From Candidatus Nanopelagicales bacterium (GTDB lineage Bacteria; Actinomycetota; Actinomycetes; S36-B12; GCA-2699445): a stretch of DNA of 13,595 nucleotides. The notes beneath the pieces are model-generated. The model saw only the letters and a list, made by a program, of their open reading frames with translations, had not been told where the DNA came from and did no database searches. The stretch covers positions 1 through 13,595 of the forward strand of contig JAOZTQ010000015.1 of assembly GCA_029939085.1 (NCBI GenBank). The letters are read 5' to 3'. Made by a program: the position numbers and the translations under genes. Below, piece by piece: positions 7,556 through 13,595 of this stretch (position 1 is the stretch's first letter; every line of letters begins with the position of its first letter).

Positions 7556-8323
7556 ATGGGAGTCGATTGGGAACGCTATCTAGCGGCATACCACGGGGAA
7601 AACCCGGGAATAACCGAACGTGTTCTTCGTCAGTCTGTCCACCGTGATCACGGCAACCCCTACCGATGGCTCCGTGCCGGATTGCCGCCAGAACCTCATG
7701 TTGTAGTAGATGCCGCTGCCGGGAACCTACCGCTAAGGCCGCTTTTTGCTGATGACACGGCTTACGTGGGTTGTGATCTCAGTAAGTCGGAGCTGACATT
7801 AGCGGCCAGCCAGGGCCGAATGGGAGTGGTGCTAGCGGACATTAATCGTTTGCCGTTAGCCGATGAGTGCGCAGATGCTGCACTCTCGTCTATGGGCCTG
7901 ATGTTGGCGGTAAAACCTCAACGTGCGCTAGATGAACTCGCTCGAGTTTTGCGTCCTGGTGGCACTCTTGCGCTCTTGCTACCGGCGCAATGGCCGCTGC
8001 GACCCGCTGACGTGCCACGGCTTGCATCCCTGATCTGGGCGCTCAGGGGCCCAGGCTCGATGCCGAATGTAGTCGGACCTCGTCGGGCCCGCCAGATGAT
8101 CCGAAAAGCCGGTTTGGTTGCACCAGATATCCAGCGAGTCCGTTTTCGATTTCCGATCGCTTCAGCCGCCGATGCGGAACTTGCGGTTACGGCGCTATAC
8201 ACACCGGGCCGCAGTGAGCGACAACGCGATCAAGCCGTTTCCGCGCTTGAACGATTGGCGCCGGACGGAGAACTACCCGTGCCTCTCATGCGAGTAACCG
8301 CAAGAAAGGCTGCCATTGACTAG
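7556..8323 (+). CDS. class I SAM-dependent methyltransferase
   Basis: This 255-residue Methyltransf_11-type protein is probably cytosolic. The N-terminal region has the WERYLAAYHGENPGITERVL pattern. Motif I is VVVDAAAGN (49-57), followed by an acidic residue ending strand 2 (D74 in VGCDLS), LADINRLPL (93-101) at motif III, and the post-motif RVLRPGGTLALLLPA (130-144). Motif I is unusual, with AAAGN where GCGTG is typical, but the Gly is kept. The substrate is unknown. I chose the ATG at 7556; a GTG at 7511 would add 15 residues that do not look like the family. No Shine-Dalgarno is visible before either start, so translation may be leaderless or weak. It is divergent from the lipoprotein gene, and its stop codon overlaps that of the DM13 gene. 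Confidence 0.85.
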   Translation: MGVDWERYLAAYHGENPGITERVLRQSVHRDHGNPYRWLRAGLPPEPHVVVDAAAGNLPLRPLFADDTAYVGCDLSKSELTLAASQGRMGVVLADINRLPLADECADAALSSMGLMLAVKPQRALDELARVLRPGGTLALLLPAQWPLRPADVPRLASLIWALRGPGSMPNVVGPRRARQMIRKAGLVAPDIQRVRFRFPIASAADAELAVTALYTPGRSERQRDQAVSALERLAPDGELPVPLMRVTARKAAID

Positions 8324-8922
8324 TCGACGAGTTTGAGTTCAGCTGCGCCAAACGAAACACTGAATCGATCGCACCAGATGCTTACGCTGCTGAGCTGCTT
8401 CAGATCCACGCTGTCGGGAATGCGGTAGTTCTGATTTCCGATATTGCCCTTGAGTGGTCCCAAATCTTCAAACTCATCGTCATCGAATACGAACCAGCCA
8501 TCTGTACCTGGGATAACGGGAGCAGCGGCTAACCAAACCTTTAGGTCTGGTCCGTTACTCGTCTGGAGATCTTCGAACCTGAGAACCCGTTTGCCGTCCA
8601 GCAACTGGAGTACCTCTGCCCGTCCGGTGGTCTCATGTTCATGGCTAATGAAGCGACCCTTTGCCAGCACCTGTGGCTCTGGCGTTGGTTCCGGAGTCGT
8701 ACCGGGATTAGTTGGTGCACTAGAAGCAGCAGCCGGAAGCGGTAGGGCCTCGTCGACTACTTCATCAGTGAATAGTTTCCACGGTTGAAACAGCCAAGCG
8801 CCTATCGCGAGCACTATGACGAGCAGCAGCACCAGTGGAACCAAAACCGCGGGTTTGCGCCACCAACGTTGCGATCTTTCTGCCGTAACCGTCTCAGTAT
8901 TTGGACCCTGTTCGCTGGACAT
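8320..8922 (-). CDS. membrane-anchored DM13 domain protein
   Basis: The product is 200 residues: a short N-terminal tail, the positive WWRKP, one membrane segment at about 24-46, then a Pro/Thr/Ala linker (57-84, including TPEPTPEPQ). The DM13 domain fills residues 87-198. Its hallmarks are GRFISHEHETTGRAEV, the strand VLRFEDLQTSNGPDLKVWL, the turn LGPLKGNIGNQNYRIP, and the invariant Cys in SIWCDRFSVSFGAAEL (Cys184). The DM13 domain should face outside the cytoplasm. DM13 has been proposed to act in redox or electron transfer through this Cys; the role in bacteria is not settled. The ATG at 8922 is chosen because GGGAG is five bases upstream; two earlier ATGs lack this. It is tail to tail with the methyltransferase gene. 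Confidence 0.9.
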   Translation of the reverse strand: MSSEQGPNTETVTAERSQRWWRKPAVLVPLVLLLVIVLAIGAWLFQPWKLFTDEVVDEALPLPAAASSAPTNPGTTPEPTPEPQVLAKGRFISHEHETTGRAEVLQLLDGKRVLRFEDLQTSNGPDLKVWLAAAPVIPGTDGWFVFDDDEFEDLGPLKGNIGNQNYRIPDSVDLKQLSSVSIWCDRFSVSFGAAELKLVD

Positions 8923-8940
8923 GCGATCTCCCATCGCCAT

Positions 8941-9189
8941 TCACTAGGACATGTGAGCGTAGGTGCAGGTTCCCTACCGTGATCTGCACACCACCGCCGT
9001 GAACAACGGTACGGCAGATAAAACAGTCAGTTAAGCGCCGCATAGATCGGCAACTATGGGGATGTCGTGGCGTGCAGCCTAGACTTCAACATTTCCACTG
9101 TCAGAAGTTTCCTGAACCGGAATGAGCTGAGTAAAACCGGCCCCGGGGAAACGTTGCGGTACTTCTATTGAGGATCAAATAATCGGCCG
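8941..9189. other. intergenic region between divergent DM13 and pstS genes
   Basis: No gene is supported here. It should contain the DM13 promoter on the minus strand, but I find no convincing -35/-10 pair. Short inverted repeats such as GTAGG/CCTAC near 8960-8977 are too weak to call. The pstS control region begins at about 9190. Confidence 0.5.
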
Positions 9190-9244
9190 GATCACCAGTT
9201 CAGAACCATTAATTTCAAACTTGTTTTCTCGACGTTAACCAGAA
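9190..9244 (+). promoter_or_regulatory. candidate Pho box array upstream of pstS (11-base units)
   Basis: Five consecutive 11-base windows can be laid out from 9190. Units 1 (GATCACC...) and 5 (GTTAACC...) each match GTTCACC at 6 of 7; unit 4 starts GTTTTCT; units 2 and 3 are poor. Actinobacterial PhoP/RegX3 sites are tandem 11-base repeats with a GTTCACC-like core. A possible -10, TACTGT, is at 9272-9277. Confidence 0.45.
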
Positions 9245-9304
9245 AAGCGAAGGTTGTTGACGTGTCGCCCATACTGTCTAACTCGTCAAACAGACCTAAC
9301 ACTT

Positions 9305-9310
9305 AGGAGG
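9305..9310 (+). promoter_or_regulatory. pstS ribosome-binding site
   Basis: AGGAGG lies five bases before the GTG at 9316 and fixes this non-ATG start. Confidence 0.85.
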
Positions 9311-9315
9311 CAAGG

Positions 9316-10416
9316 GTGAATATCGCCCGTTTCACGAAGACCGCCGCACTGGCGGCAGTTGGAGTCATGGCTCTCGCTGCCTGTTCTGATGGTGGCTCAA
9401 ACGATGCAAGTTCCGATTCAACTTCCGCCGCAAACATCGATTGCGCGAGTGGAACTCTGAGCTCCGAAGGCTCGTCCGCTCAAGGAAATGCGATGACGGA
9501 GTGGATTAAGCAGTACCAACTCGCTTGCCCAGATGCGACGGTGAACTACAACCCAACGGGTTCGGGAGCTGGAATCGAGCAGTTCCTGGCTGATCAGGTA
9601 GATTTCGCCGGTTCGGATTCGGCCCTTGACACCGACGACGGTGAGGTTGCAGACGCCAAAGAGCGTTGCGACGGCAATGAGGCGTGGAATTTGCCCATGG
9701 TGGTCGGCCCAGTGGCCGTCGCCTACAACGTTGAGGGATTGGACAATCTAGTCCTGAATGCGGATGTCACGGCCGATATCTTCTCGGGCAAGATCAAGAA
9801 GTGGAACGATCCGGCGATCGCAGCGCTCAACAGTGGTACGGATCTGCCCGACGAGCCGATCACCGTTTTCTATCGCTCGGATGAGTCTGGAACAACTCAA
9901 AACTTTACTCAATACCTCCAGGCGGCAGCGCCAGACAAATGGACCGAAGAGCCGAGCAAGAGCTGGACCGGGACTGGAGAAGGTAAAGAGAAGTCGGCTG
10001 GTGTTCAAGAAGCCACGATCCAAAACGAGAACTCCATTACCTACGTCGAGTGGTCCTATGCGCGTGACGGTGGTCTAGGCATTGCTCAGATCGACAATGG
10101 ATCAGGTCCAGTTGAACTTAACGGCGACACGGCTGGTAAGACTTTGGATGCCTCGAAAATCGTCGGCTCTGGAAACAATCTGGAAATGGAAATCGACTAC
10201 GCCACAACGGAGCCAGGTGCGTATCCGATCGTGCTAGTCACCTATGAGATCGCTTGTTCGAAAGGTTTGGCAGAGAACGAGGCTGCGCAAGTGAAGTCCT
10301 TCCTGACGTACACGGCCTCAGATGATGGCCAGAGCGTGCTCAATGATCTCGGCTATGCGCCACTGCCCCCCGAGGTAGCGGGCAAGGTACAGGCAGCAGT
10401 CGCTGATCTGAGCTAA
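9316..10416 (+). CDS. pstS: phosphate ABC transporter substrate-binding lipoprotein PstS
   Basis: This is the extracytoplasmic phosphate receptor of the Pst transporter, with 366 residues. A signal peptide (RFTKTAALAAVGVMAL) ends in the lipobox LAAC, so Cys23 is the predicted lipid anchor, followed by a Ser/Asp/Asn-rich linker to about residue 40. Phosphate-binding loops of the family are visible: GSSAQGN (52-58), TGSGAGI (81-87), DFAGSDSAL (96-104) and RSDESGTTQNF (187-197), including the Arg, Asp, Ser and Thr that contact phosphate. The internal VTADIFSGKIKKWNDPAI block is also typical. Translation starts at GTG, set by AGGAGG five bases upstream. It heads pstSCAB and is followed by a strong hairpin that should make its message more abundant than pstCAB. 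Phosphate-starvation induction is expected from the family, and candidate Pho boxes lie upstream. Confidence 0.96.
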   Translation: MNIARFTKTAALAAVGVMALAACSDGGSNDASSDSTSAANIDCASGTLSSEGSSAQGNAMTEWIKQYQLACPDATVNYNPTGSGAGIEQFLADQVDFAGSDSALDTDDGEVADAKERCDGNEAWNLPMVVGPVAVAYNVEGLDNLVLNADVTADIFSGKIKKWNDPAIAALNSGTDLPDEPITVFYRSDESGTTQNFTQYLQAAAPDKWTEEPSKSWTGTGEGKEKSAGVQEATIQNENSITYVEWSYARDGGLGIAQIDNGSGPVELNGDTAGKTLDASKIVGSGNNLEMEIDYATTEPGAYPIVLVTYEIACSKGLAENEAAQVKSFLTYTASDDGQSVLNDLGYAPLPPEVAGKVQAAVADLS

Positions 10417-10422
10417 ATCTGC

Positions 10423-10461
10423 GGGGTTGGAGCGCGTCTTTGGTGGGCGCGCTCCGACCCC
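10423..10461 (+). terminator. pstS-pstC intercistronic hairpin
   Basis: A 14-bp stem with a single U-G wobble (10423-10436 with 10448-10461) and an 11-base loop starts six bases past the pstS stop. It is GC-rich and has no T-run. It is likely a partial terminator or a 3' stabiliser that raises PstS relative to the rest of the transporter. Confidence 0.7.
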
Positions 10462-10471
10462 ACTCCTGGCC

Positions 10472-10504
10472 TACGGGGAAACACAGAATGAACTTAGGAT
10501 GAAC
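10472..10504 (-). repeat. tandem 11-base repeats, Pho-box-like, minus orientation
   Basis: On the minus strand, GTTCATCCTAA (10494-10504) and GTTCATTCTGT (10483-10493) are adjacent and share 8 of 11 bases. A third, poorer unit, GTTTCCCCGTA, covers 10472-10482. The pattern fits the GTTCA-type 11-base direct repeats of actinobacterial Pho boxes, but the orientation is opposite to pstC. Confidence 0.45.
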
Positions 10505-10545
10505 GACCGCCAGTGCTACTCCAAAAATCCGAGTTGCAATAGCAG

Positions 10546-10590
10546 GCTCGTTCTACGGACAAAGCACCCACGGCTCGGGTGCGAACGAGC
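10546..10590 (+). promoter_or_regulatory. folded leader element directly before pstC
   Basis: An outer 8-bp stem, GCTCGTTC (10546-10553) with GAACGAGC (10583-10590), encloses an inner 6-bp stem, GCACCC (10564-10569) with GGGTGC (10577-10582). The right arms are contiguous, with a 10-base bulge on the left. The structure ends one base before the AAGGAA ribosome-binding site of pstC, which suggests control of pstC translation or an RNA processing site. Confidence 0.5.
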
Positions 10591-10599
10591 AAGGAACCA

Positions 10600-11580
10600 A
10601 TGACCGCCTTTTACCCACCGGACAGCGAGGATACGCTGGTCAAGAAGACCAGTCGTGGGCGCTTCGGTGACCGCGCTATTGCGTTCTTTGCTTCGGCCTC
10701 CGGCGTCGCCGTCATCGCGACAGTCTTACTGGTCGGGCTGTTTTTGTTATGGCGCGCTATTCCCTCGATTCTTCAGGATCAGGTCCCGTTCCTGACCTCA
10801 CGCGAATGGAACGTTAACAATCCTGATGATCTTCGCTTTGGCATTGTCGATCTCCTGTGGACCACCGTCCTAAGTTCGGTAATGGCGATGGTTTTGGCTG
10901 TGCCGGTGGCCATCGGAATCGCCATCTACATCACGCAGTACGCCCCGCGGAGAATCGCCAGGCCGATAGCATCCGCGGTGGATCTCTTAGCCGCGGTTCC
11001 TTCAATCGTTTATGGCCTGTGGGGTATTCAGGTACTGGCACCAGCCATTGAACCCTTTGGCGACTGGCTGAGTGAAAACCTCGGTTGGATCCCGTTGTTC
11101 GCTCCGGGTCTTACGTCAGCCGGAACGGTCTACTCGATCGGCGTGGTGCTAGCGATCATGATTCTTCCGATCATTACCGCGATCAGCCGGGAAGTATTTG
11201 ATCAGACCCCGTTGCTGCACAAAGAAGCCGCACTCGCGCTCGGTGCGACTCACTGGGAAATGGTGCGCACGACAGTTTTGCCGTTTGGGCGCCCGGGCGT
11301 TATTTCCGCTTCCATGCTCGGTCTCGGTCGTGCGCTTGGCGAGACTATGGCCGTGGTGATTATTCTTTCGAAACCTGCTCCCGGAAGTGATTTCAGCGCT
11401 TCTATCTTTGCCGGTGGTGAGACTTTCGCTTCGAAGATCGCAAATAACGCAGCTGAGTTTGACAGTCCGGAAAAAACCGGAGCCTATATAGCGGCAGGAC
11501 TAGTCCTGTTCGTCCTTACCTTCATCGTGAATGCGATCGCGCGTTGGATTATTTCTCGGCGAAAGGAGTTCACGGAATGA
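10600..11580 (+). CDS. pstC: phosphate ABC transporter permease PstC
   Basis: This is one of the two membrane subunits of the Pst phosphate importer, with 326 residues. Membrane segments are visible at about 31-52, 84-112, 124-145, 177-197, 234-257 and 297-316, with an extracytoplasmic loop after the first. The ABC-permease EAA loop, EAALALGATHWEMVRTTVLP (209-228), contacts PstB and is followed by LGLGRALGETMAV, typical of PstC. The DLLAAVPSIVYGLWG block is also conserved. I chose the ATG at 10600, preceded by AAGGAA three bases upstream. A GTG at 10579 lies inside the folded leader element and lacks a site. Its stop overlaps the pstA start (ATGA), which implies translational coupling. Confidence 0.96.
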   Translation: MTAFYPPDSEDTLVKKTSRGRFGDRAIAFFASASGVAVIATVLLVGLFLLWRAIPSILQDQVPFLTSREWNVNNPDDLRFGIVDLLWTTVLSSVMAMVLAVPVAIGIAIYITQYAPRRIARPIASAVDLLAAVPSIVYGLWGIQVLAPAIEPFGDWLSENLGWIPLFAPGLTSAGTVYSIGVVLAIMILPIITAISREVFDQTPLLHKEAALALGATHWEMVRTTVLPFGRPGVISASMLGLGRALGETMAVVIILSKPAPGSDFSASIFAGGETFASKIANNAAEFDSPEKTGAYIAAGLVLFVLTFIVNAIARWIISRRKEFTE

Positions 11581-12485
11581 GTACTAGCACTGTTCGCAAA
11601 CTCGATCCGGAATCGCCCTCATCGTTAACTGGCGTTAAAGGTCGTCGCCGTTTTGTCGATCGTGCCATGCGAGTTGTTGTCTTCCTCGCCTTCTTGCTGG
11701 CAGTGATTCCGCTGTTCTGGGTTTTGTGGATCACGATCAGCCGGGGCATTGGCTTAGTGATTTCACCGGAGTGGTGGACCACATCAATGCGTAACGTTGG
11801 TCCCAACGATTTCGGTGGCGGAGCTGCCGCAGCTATCCAGGGCACCTTGATTCAGGCTGCGATTGCCACAGCGATAGCGGTCCCGGTTGGTGTGTTGGCG
11901 GGGATCTACCTTGTTGAGTATTCGGATAAGCCGTTAGTGCGGCCCGTCTCATTCATGACCGATGTTTTGACAGGTATTCCGTCAATCGTTTCGGGTCTAT
12001 TCATCTATGCGCTATTCATCACGACCTTCGGCTTCAACCGTATGGGTTTCTTGGTAGCACTTGCGCTCACATTGCTCATGGTCCCTGTGGTCGTCCGCGG
12101 TACTGAGGAGATGCTTCGAATCGTTCCTAACGAATTGCGCGAAGCGTCGTACGCACTTGGTGTCCCTCGGTATCGGACGATTTTGAAGGTTGTGCTGCCC
12201 ACCGCGATCAGTGGAATCATCACATCCGTCATGTTGGCGGTAGCGCGAATCATGGGAGAAACAGCCCCGCTATTGATTCTGGTCGGTTATACCGCCTCGT
12301 TAAATCCAAACCCCTTCGAGGGCGAACAGGCCGCACTGCCGTTGATGATTAACGTGGAACGCGGTAACCCGTTACCCCCCGGGCAGGAGCGGGCCTGGGC
12401 GGCGGCACTTACATTGATCCTGATAGTTATGTTGCTGAATATTGGGGCTCGAATAATCAGTCGCTTCAGCGGAATTAAGAAGTGA
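11577..12485 (+). CDS. pstA: phosphate ABC transporter permease PstA
   Basis: This is the second membrane subunit of the Pst importer, pairing with PstC, with 302 residues. Hydrophobic segments lie at about 32-54, 88-112, 132-150, 157-173, 211-237 and 275-294. The EAA loop is EASYALGVPRYRTILKVVLP (189-208), followed by RIMGETAPLL, characteristic of PstA. The conserved DVLTGIPSIVSGLF block sits at 129-142. The start is the ATG at 11577, which overlaps the pstC stop by four bases (ATGA). AAAGGAG at 11562-11568 is eight bases upstream, inside pstC. pstB begins 10 bases after its stop, so expression is tied to both neighbours. Confidence 0.96.
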   Translation: MSTSTVRKLDPESPSSLTGVKGRRRFVDRAMRVVVFLAFLLAVIPLFWVLWITISRGIGLVISPEWWTTSMRNVGPNDFGGGAAAAIQGTLIQAAIATAIAVPVGVLAGIYLVEYSDKPLVRPVSFMTDVLTGIPSIVSGLFIYALFITTFGFNRMGFLVALALTLLMVPVVVRGTEEMLRIVPNELREASYALGVPRYRTILKVVLPTAISGIITSVMLAVARIMGETAPLLILVGYTASLNPNPFEGEQAALPLMINVERGNPLPPGQERAWAAALTLILIVMLLNIGARIISRFSGIKK

Positions 12486-12495
12486 GGCCGTAGTT

Positions 12496-13272
12496 ATGTC
12501 AAAGACAATCGATGCCAACAACGTCAGTGTCCACTACGGGAAGTTTCTTGCGGTTGAGGATGTCTCGATGCACATCGAGAAGAACTCGGTAACTGCATTC
12601 ATCGGGCCGTCTGGTTGTGGCAAGACAACATTTTTGCGTGCGCTGAACCGAATGATCGAGACCATTCCAGGTGGTCGAGTTGACGGCAGCATCATCATGG
12701 ATGGAGTCGACATCCTTGGTGCTGACGTGGATCCTGTTGCGGTGCGTCGTGACGTCGGAATGGTCTTCCAGCGCCCTAACCCGTTTCCCACCATGAGCAT
12801 CTTCGATAACGTCGTTGCCGGACTCAAACTCAACGGTGAGCGGAACAAAGCGACGCTGCAGGATGTAGCGGAAGAGGCGTTACGCAGCGCGAACCTCTGG
12901 AATGAGGTGAAGGATCGACTGGATCGCCCAGGTGCCGGTCTATCAGGGGGTCAGCAGCAGAGATTGTGCATTGCTCGCGCAATCGCGGTGAAGCCTGATG
13001 TCTTACTCATGGACGAACCATGTTCAGCCCTGGATCCGATCTCAACCCTCGCAATCGAAGACCTTATTTTGGAACTCAAGCGCGAGTACACGGTCGCCAT
13101 CGTGACCCACAACATGCAGCAAGCCAGTCGCGTATCCGACACGACGGGTTTCTTTACTATCGCGTCTGTGGGTGAGCCAGGTCATCTGATCGAGATGGGA
13201 CCGACTGAAAAGATTTTCAGCACACCGTTGGAGCAAGCAACCGAGGACTACATCACTGGCCGCTTTGGCTGA
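12496..13272 (+). CDS. pstB: phosphate ABC transporter ATPase PstB
   Basis: This is the cytoplasmic ATPase that powers phosphate uptake through PstC and PstA. The 258-residue length is standard. All ABC motifs are intact: Walker A GPSGCGKT at 37-44, Q-loop Gln92 in VFQRPNPFP, signature LSGGQQQR at 149-156, Walker B VLLMDE at 169-174 followed by PCSALDP, and switch His205 in IVTHNMQQA. The RPNPFPTMSIFDNV block and the final EDYITGRFG are characteristic of PstB rather than other ABC ATPases. It is the last gene of pstSCAB in the window. phoU, which follows pstB in many bacteria, is absent here; the next frame on this side runs the other way. A GAGG overlapping the pstA stop is the likely ribosome-binding site. 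Confidence 0.97.
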   Translation: MSKTIDANNVSVHYGKFLAVEDVSMHIEKNSVTAFIGPSGCGKTTFLRALNRMIETIPGGRVDGSIIMDGVDILGADVDPVAVRRDVGMVFQRPNPFPTMSIFDNVVAGLKLNGERNKATLQDVAEEALRSANLWNEVKDRLDRPGAGLSGGQQQRLCIARAIAVKPDVLLMDEPCSALDPISTLAIEDLILELKREYTVAIVTHNMQQASRVSDTTGFFTIASVGEPGHLIEMGPTEKIFSTPLEQATEDYITGRFG

Positions 13273-13291
13273 TCTGTCCAGGTGTTCGGGC

Positions 13292-13450
13292 TCAGTGGTA
13301 GGCCGCTATATGCATGCGGGCCAACTGCTTGCCAGTCAATGGTTGGGCCGTGGCATAAGACATAGGCAGTAGCCGACGGAGTATTCGGGGGCGCCGATCC
13401 GTGGAGTCTTTTCCGAATCGGTCCCGCCAGTAGTGGGAGAACCGTGACAT
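13292..13450 (-). CDS. small basic protein of unknown function
   Basis: This is a 52-codon reading frame, convergent with pstB, whose product starts MSRFSHYWRDRFGKDSTDRR. It is rich in Arg and Lys with some aromatic residues, has no signal peptide and no clear membrane segment, and ends LARMHIAAYH. I do not recognise a family. Support for a real gene comes from its signals: GGAGG four bases before the ATG at 13450, and a -35/-10 pair (TTTACT, 17 bases, TATGAT) that predicts a short leader of about 20 bases. The frame also runs upstream to 13510 but that extension crosses the promoter, so the ATG at 13450 is preferred. Tandem 11-base repeats and a dyad over the -35 suggest regulation, possibly by phosphate supply. 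Confidence 0.6.
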   Translation of the reverse strand: MSRFSHYWRDRFGKDSTDRRPRILRRLLPMSYATAQPLTGKQLARMHIAAYH

Positions 13451-13478
13451 CTCTCCTCCTTGGCTGCGTATGAACTGA

Positions 13479-13507
13479 ATCATACTTAAAGGTAAACATA
13501 AAGTAAA
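13479..13507 (-). promoter_or_regulatory. promoter of the small basic protein gene
   Basis: On the minus strand, TTTACT (13502-13507) and TATGAT (13479-13484) are separated by exactly 17 bases in an AT-rich stretch that stands out from the surroundings. Transcription would start near 13472, just upstream of the GGAGG ribosome-binding site. Confidence 0.6.
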
Positions 13508-13508
13508 C
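13487..13508 (-). repeat. tandem 11-base repeats, Pho-box-like
   Basis: On the minus strand, GTTTACTTTAT (13498-13508) is followed directly by GTTTACCTTTA (13487-13497), sharing 8 of 11 bases. They overlap the -35 and most of the spacer of the small-gene promoter, and they resemble the GTTCA units between pstS and pstC. Confidence 0.45.
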
Positions 13509-13520
13509 AACGTGTTGTTT
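13505..13520. promoter_or_regulatory. operator-like dyad AAACAAC-GT-GTTGTTT
   Basis: A perfect 7+7 inverted repeat with a 2-base centre overlaps the upstream edge of the -35 of the small-gene promoter. Its size and symmetry fit a dimeric regulator site; no regulator family is identified. Confidence 0.45.
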
Positions 13521-13595
13521 TTATGTCACGGATAACGGTCATGGGAGGCTGCGTCGACTGGGGTGCCGCTATCTGCTCGAAGAGAGTTGGCGCTG

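Noticed and set aside
13523..13595. plus-strand frame open to the window edge starting at ATG 13523 or 13541
   Set aside because: Only 24 codons are visible, with no Shine-Dalgarno before 13523. It does not look like the start of PhoU. It cannot be judged without more sequence.
1..13595. mobile elements, CRISPR arrays, tRNA genes or a defence/biosynthetic cluster
   Set aside because: No transposase or integrase, no regularly spaced repeats, no tRNA-like fold and no defence-type domains were seen; the gene content is housekeeping or typical actinobacterial.

Overview
The window looks like an ordinary chromosomal segment of an actinobacterium (Actinomycetota) with moderate GC. The signs are: a groEL2-type chaperonin gene with no groES beside it and with a Gly/Met-rich tail; an XPB-associated helicase-like protein of the actinobacterial type; a DUF3263 protein; an actinobacterial glucosyl-3-phosphoglycerate synthase; and Shine-Dalgarno sequences close to GGAGG. 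I cannot name a genus. I see no insertion sequence, phage gene, CRISPR array, tRNA or rRNA.

Layout. Positions 19-2193 (minus) hold a large helicase-associated regulator-like protein. Positions 2328-3974 (minus) hold groEL, ended by a 13-bp hairpin and driven by a promoter buried in two tandem HrcA-type CIRCE operators (4091-4152). Plus-strand genes follow: a small acidic DUF5709-like protein (4320-4601) and gpgS (4784-5746). A terminator-like structure separates gpgS from minus-strand genes for a DUF3263 protein (5786-6067), a CPBP-type membrane protease (6222-6971) and a small lipoprotein (7023-7457). A plus-strand SAM-dependent methyltransferase (7556-8323) meets a minus-strand membrane-anchored DM13 protein (8320-8922) tail to tail, and their stop codons share a CTAG.

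The right third is the phosphate-specific transport operon pstS-pstC-pstA-pstB (9316-13272). PstS is the lipoprotein phosphate receptor, PstC and PstA form the membrane channel, and PstB is the ATPase. pstS is separated from pstCAB by a strong hairpin, and a second folded element abuts the pstC ribosome-binding site. pstC and pstA overlap by ATGA, and pstB follows 10 bases later. No phoU or pho two-component gene lies in the window.

The least expected part is the right edge. A 52-codon minus-strand gene (13292-13450) has a strong ribosome-binding site, a good -35/-10 promoter, tandem 11-base GTTTAC repeats and a perfect 7+7 dyad. Similar 11-base tandem units occur upstream of pstS and between pstS and pstC. 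They resemble actinobacterial Pho boxes, so the small gene may belong to the phosphate-starvation response. That link is inference.
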